A DNA stretch of 61,541 bases from Xanthobacteraceae bacterium (GCA_030038995.1 JASHQS010000011.1:1-61541); one strand, 5' to 3'; shown: positions 1-9,482, counted from the stretch's first letter. A program made the numbers and translations. The notes: generated by a model not told the origin, from the sequence alone.

Positions 1-230
1 TTGCAGCGCATGGCGGCGCTCGGGCCGCGCCTGCAATTGGCGAGGCAGCGCAGCCGCCGCACCGCGACCTTGGTGCCGGCCGCGGCGCGCTCGGTTGCCG
101 CCGCGAGCAATTCGCCCGGACACGGTTCCTGATCCGGCTCGCCCGCCGCCCGGCAGGTGATGCACACGTAAATGACCGGCGCGGCGGATTGCTCCGCACT
201 CCATTTGGCGTCGGCTTGGGGATCGCCCAC
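1..230 (-). CDS. DUF1636 family metal-binding-like protein (3' end beyond window)
   Basis: Translating the minus strand from a GTG at 230 gives an open frame to the left edge. It contains YVCITCR near residue 26 and a Cys-rich end RLRCLANC followed by GPSAAMRC. This CxxC plus CxxxC pattern with a GPSAA segment is typical of DUF1636 proteins, which travel with cobW and cobN. A GGAG sits about 8 bases upstream of the GTG. The gene begins about 85 bp downstream of a cobalamin riboswitch on the same strand, so it is probably the first gene of a B12-repressed unit (cobW/cobN expected beyond the window; inference). The molecular function is unknown; the cysteines suggest metal or Fe-S binding. It is partial because the stop codon is not in the window. 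Confidence 0.8.
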   Translation of the reverse strand, partial: MGDPQADAKWSAEQSAAPVIYVCITCRAAGEPDQEPCPGELLAAATERAAAGTKVAVRRLRCLANCRRGPSAAMRC

Positions 231-315
231 CCGTGCGGCTCCGCGGAAAAGATTTGGCCGGGTGCGCAGGTGCGGATCGTCTTGCGCCGAGGCACCCCGC
301 CCGGCTCGATCGCGT

Positions 316-487
316 CGACGGCAGGTCTCCTGGCTCGCGGTTTAACGCCCGTGACCGCCTTCCCGGATCGAAAAATCCAGTGGCTTTCGGATTACGGGCT
401 CGCCGCTTACAGTTGCGGGGGCAGCTGCGGATTAGGAACTGGGTTCCGCACCGCATTCCCTTTTCGGCCTCTCGCGAGGCACCGTCG
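316..487 (-). promoter_or_regulatory. Cobalamin (B12) riboswitch
   Basis: Read on the minus strand, the segment carries the conserved blocks of the cobalamin aptamer in order. GCCCCCGCAACTGTAAGCGG lies at about 403-422, GCCACTG at 378-384, and the B12-box GCCAGGAGACCTGCC at 320-334. The ends CGACGG and CCGTCG (482-487 with 316-321) can pair as P1. It lies upstream of the DUF1636 gene and points away from cobPOQ, so it should control the leftward unit, normally switching it off when adenosylcobalamin is plentiful. Confidence 0.95.
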
Positions 488-570
488 ATACGCTATTGAT
501 AGATTTTGCGCCGCCGGGCTGTCAATGTGATGGCGAAGGCAAGTGTCCGGCGGTACGCATGATCGATTCG

Positions 571-670
571 TCGTTCCGGGGCCGAGCGAAGCGAGGAGCC
601 CGGAATCCATAACCCCAATGCAGGGGTTATGGATTCCGGACTCGCCGCTTCGCGGCGATCCGGAATGACG
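571..670. repeat. Palindromic repeat family A, copy 1
   Basis: Roughly 100-bp imperfect palindrome with ends TTCCGG...CCGGAATGACG and an inner hairpin around CCGGAATCCAT / ATGGATTCCGG. The same element recurs at 19369-19470, 47605-47745, 55203-55304, 56169-56270 and 60762-60863. It fills the gap in front of cobP. It can be translated, which is why reading frames seem to extend upstream of the true cobP start. Confidence 0.9.
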
Positions 671-694
671 ATCGAGAAATTCCGCGTTGCATAT

Positions 695-1231
695 ATGGTG
701 AGCGGCGAAGCGAAACTCACGTTCGTGCTCGGCGGCGCCCGCTCGGGCAAGAGCCGCTATGCCGAGAGCTTGCTCACCGCGCTGCCGCCGCCGTGGTCCT
801 ACATAGCGACGGCGGCAGCGGGGGATGCCGAGATGGCGGCGCGCATCGAGGCGCACCGTGCGCGCCGCGCCGCGTCGTGGCGCACCGTCGAAGCACCGCG
901 CGAGATCGCGGGCGCGCTCGCCGCTTGCGGCAATGCCCCGGCGCTGGTCGACTGCTTGACGCTGTGGCTGTCGAACCTGATGCTGGCCGAAGCCGATATC
1001 GACGCCGAAATCGACCGTTTGGAACAGGCGCTGCAAGCAGCGCCGGCGCCGGTCGTGCTGGTCGCCAACGAAGTCGGCTCCGGCATCGTGCCGGATCATC
1101 CGCTCAGCCGGCGCTTTCGCGATCGGCAGGGCTTGCTCAACCAGCGCATGGCCGCGCGCGCCGACCGCGTCATTCTGATGGTCGCCGGCCTGCCGCTCGT
1201 TCTGAAGGAAGCCGCGAAGGACGCACGATGA
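695..1231 (+). CDS. cobP: Adenosylcobinamide kinase / adenosylcobinamide-phosphate guanylyltransferase
   Basis: Bifunctional CobP/CobU enzyme of late B12 synthesis. It phosphorylates adenosylcobinamide and then attaches GMP from GTP to give adenosyl-GDP-cobinamide for CobS. The P-loop GGARSGKSRYAE lies at residues 9-20. Other family blocks are ALVDCLTLWLSNLM and VANEVGSGIVP. The 178-residue length is normal for the family. The frame is open further upstream (629) but that part is family A repeat, so ATG 695 (or GTG 698) is chosen; no clear Shine-Dalgarno is seen. The stop overlaps the cobO start (ATGA), indicating translational coupling. Confidence 0.93.
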   Translation: MVSGEAKLTFVLGGARSGKSRYAESLLTALPPPWSYIATAAAGDAEMAARIEAHRARRAASWRTVEAPREIAGALAACGNAPALVDCLTLWLSNLMLAEADIDAEIDRLEQALQAAPAPVVLVANEVGSGIVPDHPLSRRFRDRQGLLNQRMAARADRVILMVAGLPLVLKEAAKDAR

Positions 1232-1854
1232 GCGAGACCGCGAGAAAAACCGAGACCAGCGAAGCCGAGCGGCACCGCGCCAAGATGATCAAGCGCAAGG
1301 CGGTGCAGGACGCCGAGGTGGCGCAAAAGACCATCGAGAAGGGTTTGCTCATCGTGCATACCGGGCCCGGCAAGGGCAAATCGACGGCGGCATTCGGGCT
1401 GGCGCTGCGCACGCTCGGGCGCGGCCAGCGGGTCGGCGTGGTGCAGTTCATCAAAGGCGCCTGGCATTCGGCGGAGCGCGATGCGCTCGCCCGCTTCGGC
1501 GATCAGCTCGTCTGGCACACCATGGGCGAGGGTTTCACCTGGGAAACCCAGGACCGCGCCCGCGATATCGCCGCCGCCGAGCGCGCGTTTGCCAAGGCGC
1601 GCCAGCTCATTGACGATCCGAGCTTGGCGCTCGTCATCCTCGACGAGCTGAACATCGCGCTGCGCTACGATTATCTCGATCTCGCAGCCGTGCTCGCGGC
1701 TCTCACCGGACGGCGGCCGGATTTGCACGTGGTCGTGACCGGCCGCAATGCCAAGCCGGAACTTGTCGCCGCCGCCGATCTCGTCACCGAAATGACGCTG
1801 GTGAAGCATCATTTCGCCGCCGGCGTAAAGGCGCAAGCCGGCATCGAGTTCTAA
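1228..1854 (+). CDS. cobO: Corrinoid adenosyltransferase
   Basis: Transfers the 5'-deoxyadenosyl group of ATP to cob(I)yrinic acid a,c-diamide or cobinamide. The 208-residue product has the CobA/CobO/BtuR P-loop HTGPGKGKSTAAFG at about residues 46-59. It also has the family segments VGVVQFIKGAW and LVILDELNIALRYDYL and ends in the usual AGIEF. The N-terminal 30 residues are charged, as in other CobO proteins. The start overlaps the cobP stop by ATGA, and cobQ begins 6 bp after the stop, so cobPOQ form one operon. A much longer frame beginning at 793 is a shadow of cobP. Confidence 0.95.
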   Translation: MSETARKTETSEAERHRAKMIKRKAVQDAEVAQKTIEKGLLIVHTGPGKGKSTAAFGLALRTLGRGQRVGVVQFIKGAWHSAERDALARFGDQLVWHTMGEGFTWETQDRARDIAAAERAFAKARQLIDDPSLALVILDELNIALRYDYLDLAAVLAALTGRRPDLHVVVTGRNAKPELVAAADLVTEMTLVKHHFAAGVKAQAGIEF

Positions 1855-1860
1855 AAAGCG

Positions 1861-3402
1861 ATGGCGGCCGCGGCGCTGATGTTTCAAGGCACCGGCTCGG
1901 ACGTCGGCAAGTCGCTGATCGTCGCCGGGCTCGCCCGCGCGCTCACGCTGCGCGGCCTGAAAGTCCGGCCGTTCAAGCCGCAGAACATGTCGAACAATGC
2001 GGCGGTGACGGCAGACGGCGGCGAGATCGGCCGGGCCCAGGCGCTGCAGGCGCGCGCCGCGCGCGTGCCGCCCAGCGTGCACATGAACCCGGTGCTGCTC
2101 AAGCCGCAGAGCGAGATCGGCGCCCAGATCGTGGTGCAGGGCCGCGTGATGGGCAGCGCCAACGCGGCGGCCTACCAGCACGTCAAACGCGACCTCATGC
2201 CGTTCGTGCTCGACAGTTTTGCGCGGCTGCGCGGCGAAGCCGATCTGGTACTGGTCGAAGGCGCCGGCAGCGCCGCCGAGATCAATCTGCGCGACAACGA
2301 CATCGCCAATATGGGTTTTGCGCGCGCCGCCGACGTGCCGGTGGTTCTCGTCGGCGACATCGACCGCGGCGGCGTGATCGCGAGCCTGGTCGGCACCAAG
2401 GCCGTCCTCGCCGCGGACGACGCGGCTTTGATTTGCGGTTTCATCGTCAACAAGTTTCGCGGCGATCCGGCACTGTTTGCCGCCGGCATGGAGCACATCG
2501 CGGCGCTGACGGGTTGGCAGGCGCTCGGCCTCGTGCCGTTTTTTCCCGCGGCACGCCTGCTGCCCGCGGAGGACGCGCTGGCGTTGGACGAACCAAATAA
2601 CCGCTCATTCCCGCGCAAGCGGGAATCCAGGAGCGGCTCGCTCGAAGCGTCGGCAAACCGGGTCCCCGCTTCCGCGGGGACGAGCGGCTCAGGCAAGCGT
2701 CTGCGCGTCGCGGTGCCGATCCTGCCGCATATCGCCAATTTCGACGATCTCGATCCGCTCGCGGCCGAGCCCAACGTCGAGCTTCTGCGCGTTCGGCCCG
2801 GTCATGCGTTGCCCGGCGACGCCGATCTCATCGTGCTGCCCGGCTCGAAAGCCACCATCGCGGAGCTGGCGGCGCTGCGCGCCGCCGGCTTCGACATCGA
2901 CGTCGCCGCGCATCGGCGGCGCGGCGGCATGGTTCTCGGCTTGTGCGGCGGTTATCAGATGCTGGGCCGAGCAATTGCCGATCCGGACGGCAGCGAAGGA
3001 CCGCCGGCGACCGTCGACGGCCTCGGCCTGCTCGACGTGGCAACGACGCTGGTGCCGCAAAAGCGGCTCGAAGCGGTGGGCGGGGTGACCTGCGACGGCG
3101 CGCCGTTTGCCGGCTATGAGATGCATATGGGCGTGACGGCAGGCGCGGATTGCGCGCGACCGTTCGCGCGTCTTGACGACGGATCGGCCGACGGCGCCAT
3201 GTCCGCCGACGGCCGGGTGATCGGCACCTATATCCACGGCCTGTTTGCCGACGATCGGCAGCGCGCGGCGTGGCTTGCGCGCTTTGCCGCAGCGCCGAGC
3301 GATCTCGCTTACGAGGCCTCGATCGAGCAGACGCTCGACGCGCTCGCCGCGCACCTTGCCGCGCATCTCGATCTCGACCGGCTGCTCAAATTGGCGCGAT
3401 GA
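1861..3402 (+). CDS. cobQ: Cobyric acid synthase with an in-frame palindromic insert
   Basis: Glutamine-dependent amidation of adenosylcobyrinic acid a,c-diamide at side chains b, d, e and g. The N-terminal dethiobiotin-synthetase-like ATPase domain has [10 protein letters not shown] (about residues 10-19) and the CobQ signature FKPQNMSNN. The C-terminal glutaminase domain has Cys362 in LGLCGGYQM and His459 in TYIHGLF. The protein is 513 residues. Residues about 247-278 are not CobQ-like: they are the translation of repeat family B (SFPRKRESR and [10 protein letters not shown]) inserted in frame between the two domains. The domains appear intact on both sides, so the enzyme is probably active with a linker insertion; this is inference. 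Confidence 0.95.
   Translation: MAAAALMFQGTGSDVGKSLIVAGLARALTLRGLKVRPFKPQNMSNNAAVTADGGEIGRAQALQARAARVPPSVHMNPVLLKPQSEIGAQIVVQGRVMGSANAAAYQHVKRDLMPFVLDSFARLRGEADLVLVEGAGSAAEINLRDNDIANMGFARAADVPVVLVGDIDRGGVIASLVGTKAVLAADDAALICGFIVNKFRGDPALFAAGMEHIAALTGWQALGLVPFFPAARLLPAEDALALDEPNNRSFPRKRESRSGSLEASANRVPASAGTSGSGKRLRVAVPILPHIANFDDLDPLAAEPNVELLRVRPGHALPGDADLIVLPGSKATIAELAALRAAGFDIDVAAHRRRGGMVLGLCGGYQMLGRAIADPDGSEGPPATVDGLGLLDVATTLVPQKRLEAVGGVTCDGAPFAGYEMHMGVTAGADCARPFARLDDGSADGAMSADGRVIGTYIHGLFADDRQRAAWLARFAAAPSDLAYEASIEQTLDALAAHLAAHLDLDRLLKLAR
2601..2688. repeat. Palindromic repeat family B, copy 1, inside cobQ
   Basis: About 88-bp element with two hairpin arms, CCGCTCATTCCCGC...GCGGGAAT and GGTCCCCGC...GCGGGGACGAGCGG. 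It matches the intergenic copy at 46069-46155 and the split copy at 22728-22976. Here it lies in the cobQ frame and has no stop codon in that frame. Confidence 0.9.
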
Positions 3403-4354
3403 GGATTGCTGCCAAAATGGCGATCAGCGCCAGCAGAATGGCGTCGGCGCACCGGTAAAGTCCCAGCGCGCGACGAACATCCGCCGCGTCGGCGTCGCGC
3501 CGGCCGTCGCCCATCAACGCATCGTCGACGCGCACGCCGCCATAAGTGCGGGGACCGGCGAGCGACAGGCCAAGCGCGCCGGCCATCGCGGCTTCGCAGT
3601 AGCCGGCATTGGGCGAGCGATGCTTTGCGGCATCGCGCAAAACGGCGCGCCACGCTTGTCCGGGCGAATTTGTGCTGCTCAGCGCCGCGGCCGCGACGAT
3701 CAGCAGCGCCGCAAGCCGCGACGCCGGCAGATTGACCAGATCGTCGAGCCGCGCCGCCGCCCAGCCGAACGCCGCATGGCGCGGCGTGCGGTGACCGATC
3801 ATACTGTCGGCGGTGTTGATCGCCTTGTAGAGTGCGGCACCGGGGAGGCCGGCAATGACCAGCCACAAAACCGGCGCGACCACGCCGTCGGAAAAATTCT
3901 CGGCCAAACTTTCGATCGCGGCGCGGGCGACGCCGGCCTCGTCAAGCGCGCCCGTGTCGCGGCCGACGATGCGGGCGACGGCGCGCCGGCCGCCGACCAG
4001 ACCCTCGTTATCGAGCGCACTCGCCACGTCGCCGACGTGGCGGTGCAGGCTGCGCTGCGCCAGCATGGTGCTGGCGAGCACAGCGACGAGCGGCAGGCCG
4101 AATGGCAGTCGCAGCAACGCCCACTGCAGCACGGCCGCGATGGCGCCGACCACGAAGAGCAGAACGAGCACGGCAACGACGCCGCCGGCGCGCGCGGCGG
4201 GCTTGCTGTTGAGCAATCGGTCGAGCGTGCCGATCAAGTGGCCCATCCAGCTCACCGGATGGCCGATGGCGCGCAGCACGCGATCCGGATAACCGACGGC
4301 GAGCTCGATCAGCATGGCCAAGAGTGCAGCTAAGAGTGCAAGCGCGACCGACAT
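3386..4354 (-). CDS. cobD: Adenosylcobinamide-phosphate synthase (CobD/CbiB)
   Basis: Integral membrane enzyme that joins adenosylcobyric acid to (R)-1-amino-2-propanol (or its phosphate) in the nucleotide-loop branch. The 322-residue product has the family opening [20 protein letters not shown], followed by the [15 protein letters not shown] segment and several hydrophobic helices. ATG 4354 is preferred because a later start would remove the first membrane helix. The gene converges on cobQ with a 17-bp overlap of the 3' ends. Its start codon overlaps the divergent cobC start in the tetranucleotide CATG. Confidence 0.93.
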   Translation of the reverse strand: MSVALALLAALLAMLIELAVGYPDRVLRAIGHPVSWMGHLIGTLDRLLNSKPAARAGGVVAVLVLLFVVGAIAAVLQWALLRLPFGLPLVAVLASTMLAQRSLHRHVGDVASALDNEGLVGGRRAVARIVGRDTGALDEAGVARAAIESLAENFSDGVVAPVLWLVIAGLPGAALYKAINTADSMIGHRTPRHAAFGWAAARLDDLVNLPASRLAALLIVAAAALSSTNSPGQAWRAVLRDAAKHRSPNAGYCEAAMAGALGLSLAGPRTYGGVRVDDALMGDGRRDADAADVRRALGLYRCADAILLALIAILAAILIAPI

Positions 4355-5381
4355 GTTCGCCTTCGACGTGGAAACCGAACCGCTCGCTCACGGCGGCGAC
4401 CTCGCCGCCGCGCGACGGCTGTTTGCCGCCGCGCCAAAACCATTCGTCGACCTGTCGACCGGAATCAATCCTCATCCCTACCGGCGGCCGCGTTTGCCGG
4501 CCGACGCATTCGCCCGCCTGCCGGATGCCGACGCGCTGGGCGCGCTGGCGAAAGCCGCGGCGGCGGCCTATGGCGCGCCGTCAGCCGCGCATGTCGTCGC
4601 CGCGCCGGGCACGCAAATTCTGCTGCCGCTCATCGCCCGATTGCTGCCGCCGGGCCGCGCCGCCATCGTGGCGCCGAGCTATGGCGAGTTCGCCCGCGCC
4701 GCGGCGCTCGCCGGACATCGCGTCGTCGCGGTGCCCGACCTTGCCGCGATCGGCGACGCTCAGCTTGTCGTCATCGCCAATCCCAACAATCCGGACGGCC
4801 GCCTGTTTGCGCGCGACGACCTTGTCGCCCTGAGCAAAATTTTGCTCCCACGCGGCGGCCTCCTCGTCGTCGACGAAGCGTTCATGGACGTGGATCCGGC
4901 CGGCAAGAGTCTCGCGCCCGACCTGGCGCCGGGCAACGTCGTCGTGCTGCGCTCGTTCGGCAAGTTTTTTGGGCTGGCCGGAATCCGTCTCGGCTTTGCG
5001 CTTGCCGCGCCGCACCTTGCGGCGCGCATTGCCGCGGCGCTCGGTCCCTGGGCAGTGTCCGGCCCGGCGCTGGCGATCGGCGCGGCGGCGCTGGCCGACA
5101 GAGCCTGGATCGACAAAACCCGAAAGCGGCTGGTGCCGGCAGCGAAAAAGCTCGACACGATCCTGATCGGCGCCGGGCTCGCCATCGTCGGCGGCACAGA
5201 TCTGTTTCGGCTGGCGCGCACGGCGCGGGCACGCGCGCTGTTCGATCACCTCGGTCAAGCCGGCATCCTGGTGCGCCGCTTCCCCGACCAGCCGTACTGG
5301 CTGCGTTTCGGCCTGCCGGCCGACCGACAAGCCTGGCGCCGGCTGCAAAACGCGCTCGCCGCGTTCGGGCGCAGCGGCTGA
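4353..5381 (+). CDS. cobC: CobC, L-threonine-phosphate decarboxylase-like PLP enzyme
   Basis: Fold-type I aminotransferase-family protein that supplies the aminopropanol(-phosphate) moiety of B12. The 342-residue product opens with the CobC-type GGDLAAARRLF and FVDLSTGINPHPY. It has IANPNNPDGRLF and the PLP-lysine segment LRSFGKFFGLAGIRLGF. ATG 4353 aligns with the start of known CobC proteins, although the frame is open from 4314. The start codon overlaps that of cobD on the other strand, so each gene's promoter must lie inside the other gene. bluB follows after 10 bp. Confidence 0.9.
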   Translation: MFAFDVETEPLAHGGDLAAARRLFAAAPKPFVDLSTGINPHPYRRPRLPADAFARLPDADALGALAKAAAAAYGAPSAAHVVAAPGTQILLPLIARLLPPGRAAIVAPSYGEFARAAALAGHRVVAVPDLAAIGDAQLVVIANPNNPDGRLFARDDLVALSKILLPRGGLLVVDEAFMDVDPAGKSLAPDLAPGNVVVLRSFGKFFGLAGIRLGFALAAPHLAARIAAALGPWAVSGPALAIGAAALADRAWIDKTRKRLVPAAKKLDTILIGAGLAIVGGTDLFRLARTARARALFDHLGQAGILVRRFPDQPYWLRFGLPADRQAWRRLQNALAAFGRSG

Positions 5382-5391
5382 ATTTTTCGCG

Positions 5392-6078
5392 ATGGCCGCT
5401 CGATCACGCTCCCGGAGCAAAAAAACTGCTGCGAAAAAAAAGCGAGCGGTCAAATTCGACGCCGCGTTCCGCAGCCGCTTGCGCGATCTTCTGGTCTGGC
5501 GCCGCGACGTGCGCCGTTTTTTGCATGAGCCGCTGCCGCGCGGCGCGATCGAAGCGCTGATCGAAATCGCGCGTCTGGCGCCGTCGGTCGGTTTGAGCGA
5601 GCCTTGGCGCTTTGTCATCGTCGAGGATGCGGCGCGACGCTTGGCGATCCGGCGCAATTTCGCAACGTGCAATGCGCAGGCGCTCGCCGCGCAGAGCCGA
5701 AACCGCGCGGCGCGCTATGCCCGGCTCAAGCTCGCCGGTTTGGGGGAAGCGCCCTGCCACCTCGCCGTCTTCGCCGACCGCGCCACGCCGCAGGGTCATT
5801 TGCTCGGGCGCCGCACCATGCCGGAGATGATCGAGTATTCGGCGGTGACCGCGGTGCACACGATCTGGCTCGCGGCGCGCGCACAGGGCATCGGCATGGG
5901 CTGGGTCTCGATCCTCGATCCGCCGGCGGTCGCCGCCATTCTTGACGTGCCGGCGCATTGGAAATTCATCGGCTATTTCTGTCTCGGCTATCCGCAAGCG
6001 GCCGATGCCGTTCCGGAACTGCAGCGCAGCAAATGGGAACGCCGCCGGCGGCCGGCTTCGTTCATCGTTCGGCGGTGA
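5392..6078 (+). CDS. bluB: 5,6-dimethylbenzimidazole synthase
   Basis: Flavin-destroying nitroreductase-fold enzyme that converts FMNH2 plus O2 into dimethylbenzimidazole, the lower ligand of B12. Signatures are RRDVRRFLHEPL, ARLAPSVGLSEPWRFV, TMPEMIEYSAVTAVHTIW and GIGMGWVSILDP. The 228-residue product carries a Lys/Arg-rich extension of about 20 residues before the domain. It sits 10 bp behind cobC, likely in the same transcript. Confidence 0.95.
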   Translation: MAARSRSRSKKTAAKKKRAVKFDAAFRSRLRDLLVWRRDVRRFLHEPLPRGAIEALIEIARLAPSVGLSEPWRFVIVEDAARRLAIRRNFATCNAQALAAQSRNRAARYARLKLAGLGEAPCHLAVFADRATPQGHLLGRRTMPEMIEYSAVTAVHTIWLAARAQGIGMGWVSILDPPAVAAILDVPAHWKFIGYFCLGYPQAADAVPELQRSKWERRRRPASFIVRR

Positions 6079-6359
6079 CGAAGCCAAGACGCTTCACTCA
6101 CTCGGTCGCAAGGCGCTTGGTCGCATGGCGCCGTCGACCGCAACGGCTTTCTCTGATCGGCAAGAAATCAATCTGGCTTTGCAGGAATTTCGCCTCGCCT
6201 GTCTCAAAACCGGACAGCGCGGCTGGCATCGCGGTTGCTCCGCCGTCGCCGGCGCTGGCCCCATGTTCCGAAAAACGCGAGCCGGAACGTGCGCGCGCAG
6301 CGTCGTTAAAAAACAGCGTGAACGGTCCGAAGCGGATCGAACGCGCGAGGGAGCGTGTG

Positions 6360-6737
6360 GTGTCAACTTTCCACTGTGGCCGAGCGAGCCGGCCGGCGCG
6401 GCCGGCGCGGTCCGTGAGCGCAATCGGCGCCGCGCTGGCGCTTTCCACGCTGTTCTGGTGCGCCGGCTTGGCGGCCGCGCAGGCCCAGGTCGTCGGCAGC
6501 GGCGGCTGTGTCGGCACCGGCCATTCGATCAACTGCGCGTTCCGCTGGGGGCCGGCCGGCGACCCGTACGTGCGGCACGTGCCGCGGCCGATGGACGCCG
6601 CCGCGATCGCGCGCGCCAACAAACGCGAGCATCGCTGGGTCGAGCGTTGCCGGCCGATCATCGCGCCGGACCGTTACGGCGTATGGCGTTATCACTATGC
6701 GATGCCGGGCTGCGAATTCGGTGTTGGCGAGGACTGA
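6360..6737 (+). CDS. Small exported protein of unknown function
   Basis: Product of 125 residues with a twin-Arg-free signal peptide: a basic N-region followed by SAIGAALALSTLFWCAGLAAA, with likely cleavage after AQA. The mature part of about 85 residues has four cysteines (GGCVGTG, INCAF, VERCRP, PGCEF), suggesting two disulfides in the periplasm. GTG 6360 is chosen because GAGGGAG lies 6 bases upstream; the frame is open further upstream but that is non-coding-like. I do not recognise a family. Confidence 0.65.
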   Translation: MSTFHCGRASRPARPARSVSAIGAALALSTLFWCAGLAAAQAQVVGSGGCVGTGHSINCAFRWGPAGDPYVRHVPRPMDAAAIARANKREHRWVERCRPIIAPDRYGVWRYHYAMPGCEFGVGED

Positions 6738-6762
6738 CGCGGCACCGGCCCGCCGCCCTCGT

Positions 6763-7356
6763 CTAACGAGCAGGGCCGGCCGACGCCGCCGTATTTTCCG
6801 GATGCCGCAGGCCGGTCTGCTTATGAGCGGGCGCCGGCGCGTGCCCGGGCAAATACCGTGCGATGATCACCGGATCGAGGTCCTTGATGGCGCTGTCGGG
6901 CAACCGGTACCAAACCTCGTCGCGGCCGAACAGCACGAAACCGAGATAGCCGCGCACGGTGAGAATCTGGCCGTCGGGGCTGACCTTCATGACGGCGTGG
7001 TAGGTATTGCCATCGCGCGGGTCGAGGATATTGCCGTCCTCATAGGTCAAGCCGTCGCGCTTCATGTCCCGGATCAGCGGCAGGCCGAGCAGCGGCTGGT
7101 CACGGCGGTCGTCCCGGCAAGCGGCGCAAATCTGATCCGGCCGGTCGCCCGGACGCAGGAAATATTTGGCGATGACGCCCTGCCACAGGCCGTCGCGCTC
7201 GACGAACAGGAACCAACTGACGGGCTTGCCGGTTTCACCATCGATCTTCTGCCACAGACCGGCCACAGACGGCTCGGCTGCGGCCGCAGAATTGCCTGCG
7301 GCAAGCAGCGCCAAAAATCCCGCCAACAACGCGAGCTTGCGGATGCGCACGATCAT
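6763..7356 (-). CDS. DUF2147 family exported protein
   Basis: Product of 197 residues with signal peptide [17 protein letters not shown] and a cleavage-like ASA-type end around residue 26. The mature domain starts [19 protein letters not shown] and ends with the [17 protein letters not shown] strand that marks DUF2147. These are periplasmic beta-rich proteins of uncertain role, often near membrane or envelope genes. GGAGG lies just upstream of ATG 7356. An internal CAAC motif (ICAACRDD) is present. The C-terminal tail of about 30 residues is low complexity. Confidence 0.85.
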   Translation of the reverse strand: MIVRIRKLALLAGFLALLAAGNSAAAAEPSVAGLWQKIDGETGKPVSWFLFVERDGLWQGVIAKYFLRPGDRPDQICAACRDDRRDQPLLGLPLIRDMKRDGLTYEDGNILDPRDGNTYHAVMKVSPDGQILTVRGYLGFVLFGRDEVWYRLPDSAIKDLDPVIIARYLPGHAPAPAHKQTGLRHPENTAASAGPAR

Positions 7357-7620
7357 CAGGCCTCCATTTCCCGGTCGCCAAGCGAAGCAACGCGGTGTCT
7401 TTGATGCCGCACCAGACTTGGCGCGACAATACGGTGATTTAGAGACGCGCGCCGGGGCGGCTGCGCCGCGGGCGGACGGCCGGATCGCCCGGTTTATGCC
7501 GAGAAAACCGGCCCCGGCGGGATGGAACCGTGCGCCTGCTGTGCCATTGTGGGGCCGGGCGGGCGCGGCGATTTTGGGCTTTGCTGGCGGCGGCGTGCTT
7601 TGCCAAGCGAAGGCGATGTG

Positions 7621-8904
7621 ATGGCGCAGACGGCAGCATTGCAATCGGCTCGGTTTGGTCGGGACGCGGCGGATGCGGCGGACGCGCCGTCCCGCCGCGC
7701 CGCCTCGCGCTCGAGCCTCGCGCTCGACAATTTGCGCGGCATCGTCATTCTCATCGTCCTGGCCTTCCATTCGGCGCTCGCCTACGTGAGCTTCGCGCCG
7801 GCGCCGAGCGATTTTTCGAGCCCGCCCTACACCTGGCGCGCGTTTCCGATCCTCGATGGCCATCGCTTCTTCGGCTTCGACCTGTTCTGCGCCTGGCAGG
7901 ACGTTTATCTGATGGCGCTGATGTTCTTTCTATCCGGCCTGTTCGTCTGGCCGAGTCTCGTGCGCAAGAAAAATTCGGCATTCGTGCGCGACCGCTTGCG
8001 GCGGCTCGGCGTGCCGTTCCTGTTCGGCATTCTCATCATCATGCCGCTTGCTTCCTATCCGAGCTATAGCGTGACGACGCCCGATCCGAGCGTGCCGGAT
8101 TACCTCGACAAATTGCTGGCGCTGCCGTTCTGGCCGGTCGGCCCGCTGTGGTTTTTGTGGCAGCTTGCGGCGCTCAGCGCGCTCGCCGCCGGCATCAATC
8201 GCATCGCGCCGAAGGCGCTTCCCGCGCTCGGCCGCTGGTCGGCCGGCGCCGGGACCCGGGTCGGCCGCTATTTTGTCTGTCTGGTCGCCGCATCGGCGGT
8301 CGCTTACGTGCCGCTGGCGCTCGCGTTCACGCCGTGGGCGTGGTCCAACGCCGGTCCGTTCGACATCCAACTCTGCCGGCCGCTGCAATACGCGGTCTAT
8401 TTCTTTGCCGGCGTCGGCATCGGCGTCGGCGGCATCGAGCGCGGACTGGCGGCGCCGGACGGGCCCTTGGCGCGGCGCTGGGCGTTGTGGCTCGCGGCGG
8501 CGCTCGGTTCGCTGGCGCTGTGGATGGGATTGAGCGCACTGACGTTCGAGCGCGCCGCGCCGCTCGGCGCGCAGGCGGCGGCCGATTTCGGCTACGTGCT
8601 GGCCTGCGCTTGCGGCTGCTTCTTTCTGATCGCGGCGAGCCTGCGCTTCGCCGCGGCGCCGTCGCGCGTTCTCGGCATGCTCGGCGCCAACGCGTACGGG
8701 CTCTATCTCCTGCATTACCTGTTCGTGGTGTGGTTGCAGTTTGCGCTGTTGCCGCTGCCGCTGTTCGCCGTGCTCAAGGCGCCCACCGTGTTCGCCGGCA
8801 CGCTCGTCTTCACCCTTGTCAGCAACGCCGCCCTCAAACGCATTCCGCTCGGCGCGCGGCTCATCGGCTCGGCACGGCGTCCGCTCGCGCGGCTGGCATC
8901 TTGA
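7621..8904 (+). CDS. Acyltransferase 3 family membrane protein
   Basis: Product of 427 residues with about ten hydrophobic helices. The family start [19 protein letters not shown] (conserved Arg and His) begins near residue 37. Such proteins transfer acyl or succinyl groups to surface or periplasmic sugars (OpgC/OafA-type). The donor and acceptor cannot be told from sequence. The start at 7621 has a weak AAGG upstream. The 3' end overlaps the convergent gntK by 44 bp. Confidence 0.85.
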   Translation: MAQTAALQSARFGRDAADAADAPSRRAASRSSLALDNLRGIVILIVLAFHSALAYVSFAPAPSDFSSPPYTWRAFPILDGHRFFGFDLFCAWQDVYLMALMFFLSGLFVWPSLVRKKNSAFVRDRLRRLGVPFLFGILIIMPLASYPSYSVTTPDPSVPDYLDKLLALPFWPVGPLWFLWQLAALSALAAGINRIAPKALPALGRWSAGAGTRVGRYFVCLVAASAVAYVPLALAFTPWAWSNAGPFDIQLCRPLQYAVYFFAGVGIGVGGIERGLAAPDGPLARRWALWLAAALGSLALWMGLSALTFERAAPLGAQAAADFGYVLACACGCFFLIAASLRFAAAPSRVLGMLGANAYGLYLLHYLFVVWLQFALLPLPLFAVLKAPTVFAGTLVFTLVSNAALKRIPLGARLIGSARRPLARLAS

Positions 8905-9478
8905 GCGCCTCGAGAATCTTGGCGACGATTTCGCGCGGCCGCGGCACGATCGAGACCACGACCGGGTTTTCCTCGGGCCCGGGCTCCTCCAAGGCGTCGA
9001 ACTGGCTCTGCAACAGGCTCGGCGGCATGAAATGCTCGTGCCGGATCGCGATGCGGCGCGAGATCAGCTCCATGTCGCCTTTCAGGTAGATCAGCCGCAC
9101 GTCGGGGCGATTGCCGACGATGACGGCGCGGTAGCGGCGCTTGAGCGCCGAACAGGTCACCACCGCATGCTGGCCGGCCACGCGAGCCTCGTCGATGAAG
9201 TCGGCGATGGCGATCAGCCACGGCGCGCGGTCTTCGTCGGTCAACGCAATGCCGGCGTGCATCTTGTCGATGTTGCGGGTGGGATGAAACCAATCGGCGT
9301 CCTCGAACGCCCAACGCAGCGTCAGGGCGAGCTGGGTACCGATGGTCGTCTTGCCGGAGCCGGATACGCCCATCACCACCAGGATCATCGGCAGCGGCGG
9401 CTCTCGTTTGGTTGCCGCAGGATCGGGACGCTCGTTAGCCGGCAATGCCGCCGTCAATTCCGGTTGCGCAATATCCAT
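8861..9478 (-). CDS. gntK: Gluconokinase
   Basis: Phosphorylates gluconate to 6-phosphogluconate, feeding the gnd gene of the same operon. The P-loop VMGVSGSGKTTIG lies at about residues 35-47. ADWFHP, TDEDRAPWL, CSALKRRYR and HFMPPSLLQSQFDALEEP are typical of GntK. The 205-residue count uses ATG 9478; the frame is open further upstream and a shorter start at the MILVVMG methionine is possible. It is the last gene of the pentose-phosphate operon, 4 bp behind pgl. Confidence 0.93.
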   Translation of the reverse strand: MDIAQPELTAALPANERPDPAATKREPPLPMILVVMGVSGSGKTTIGTQLALTLRWAFEDADWFHPTRNIDKMHAGIALTDEDRAPWLIAIADFIDEARVAGQHAVVTCSALKRRYRAVIVGNRPDVRLIYLKGDMELISRRIAIRHEHFMPPSLLQSQFDALEEPGPEENPVVVSIVPRPREIVAKILEALKMPAARADAVPSR

Positions 9479-9482
9479 TGTC

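Noticed and set aside
189..530. Plus-strand frames over the B12 riboswitch
   Set aside because: They cover the aptamer and have no resemblance to a protein; the RNA element on the other strand explains the sequence.
3245..4333. Plus-strand 362-codon frame over cobD
   Set aside because: Antisense shadow of cobD with an Arg/Gln-rich, family-less translation.
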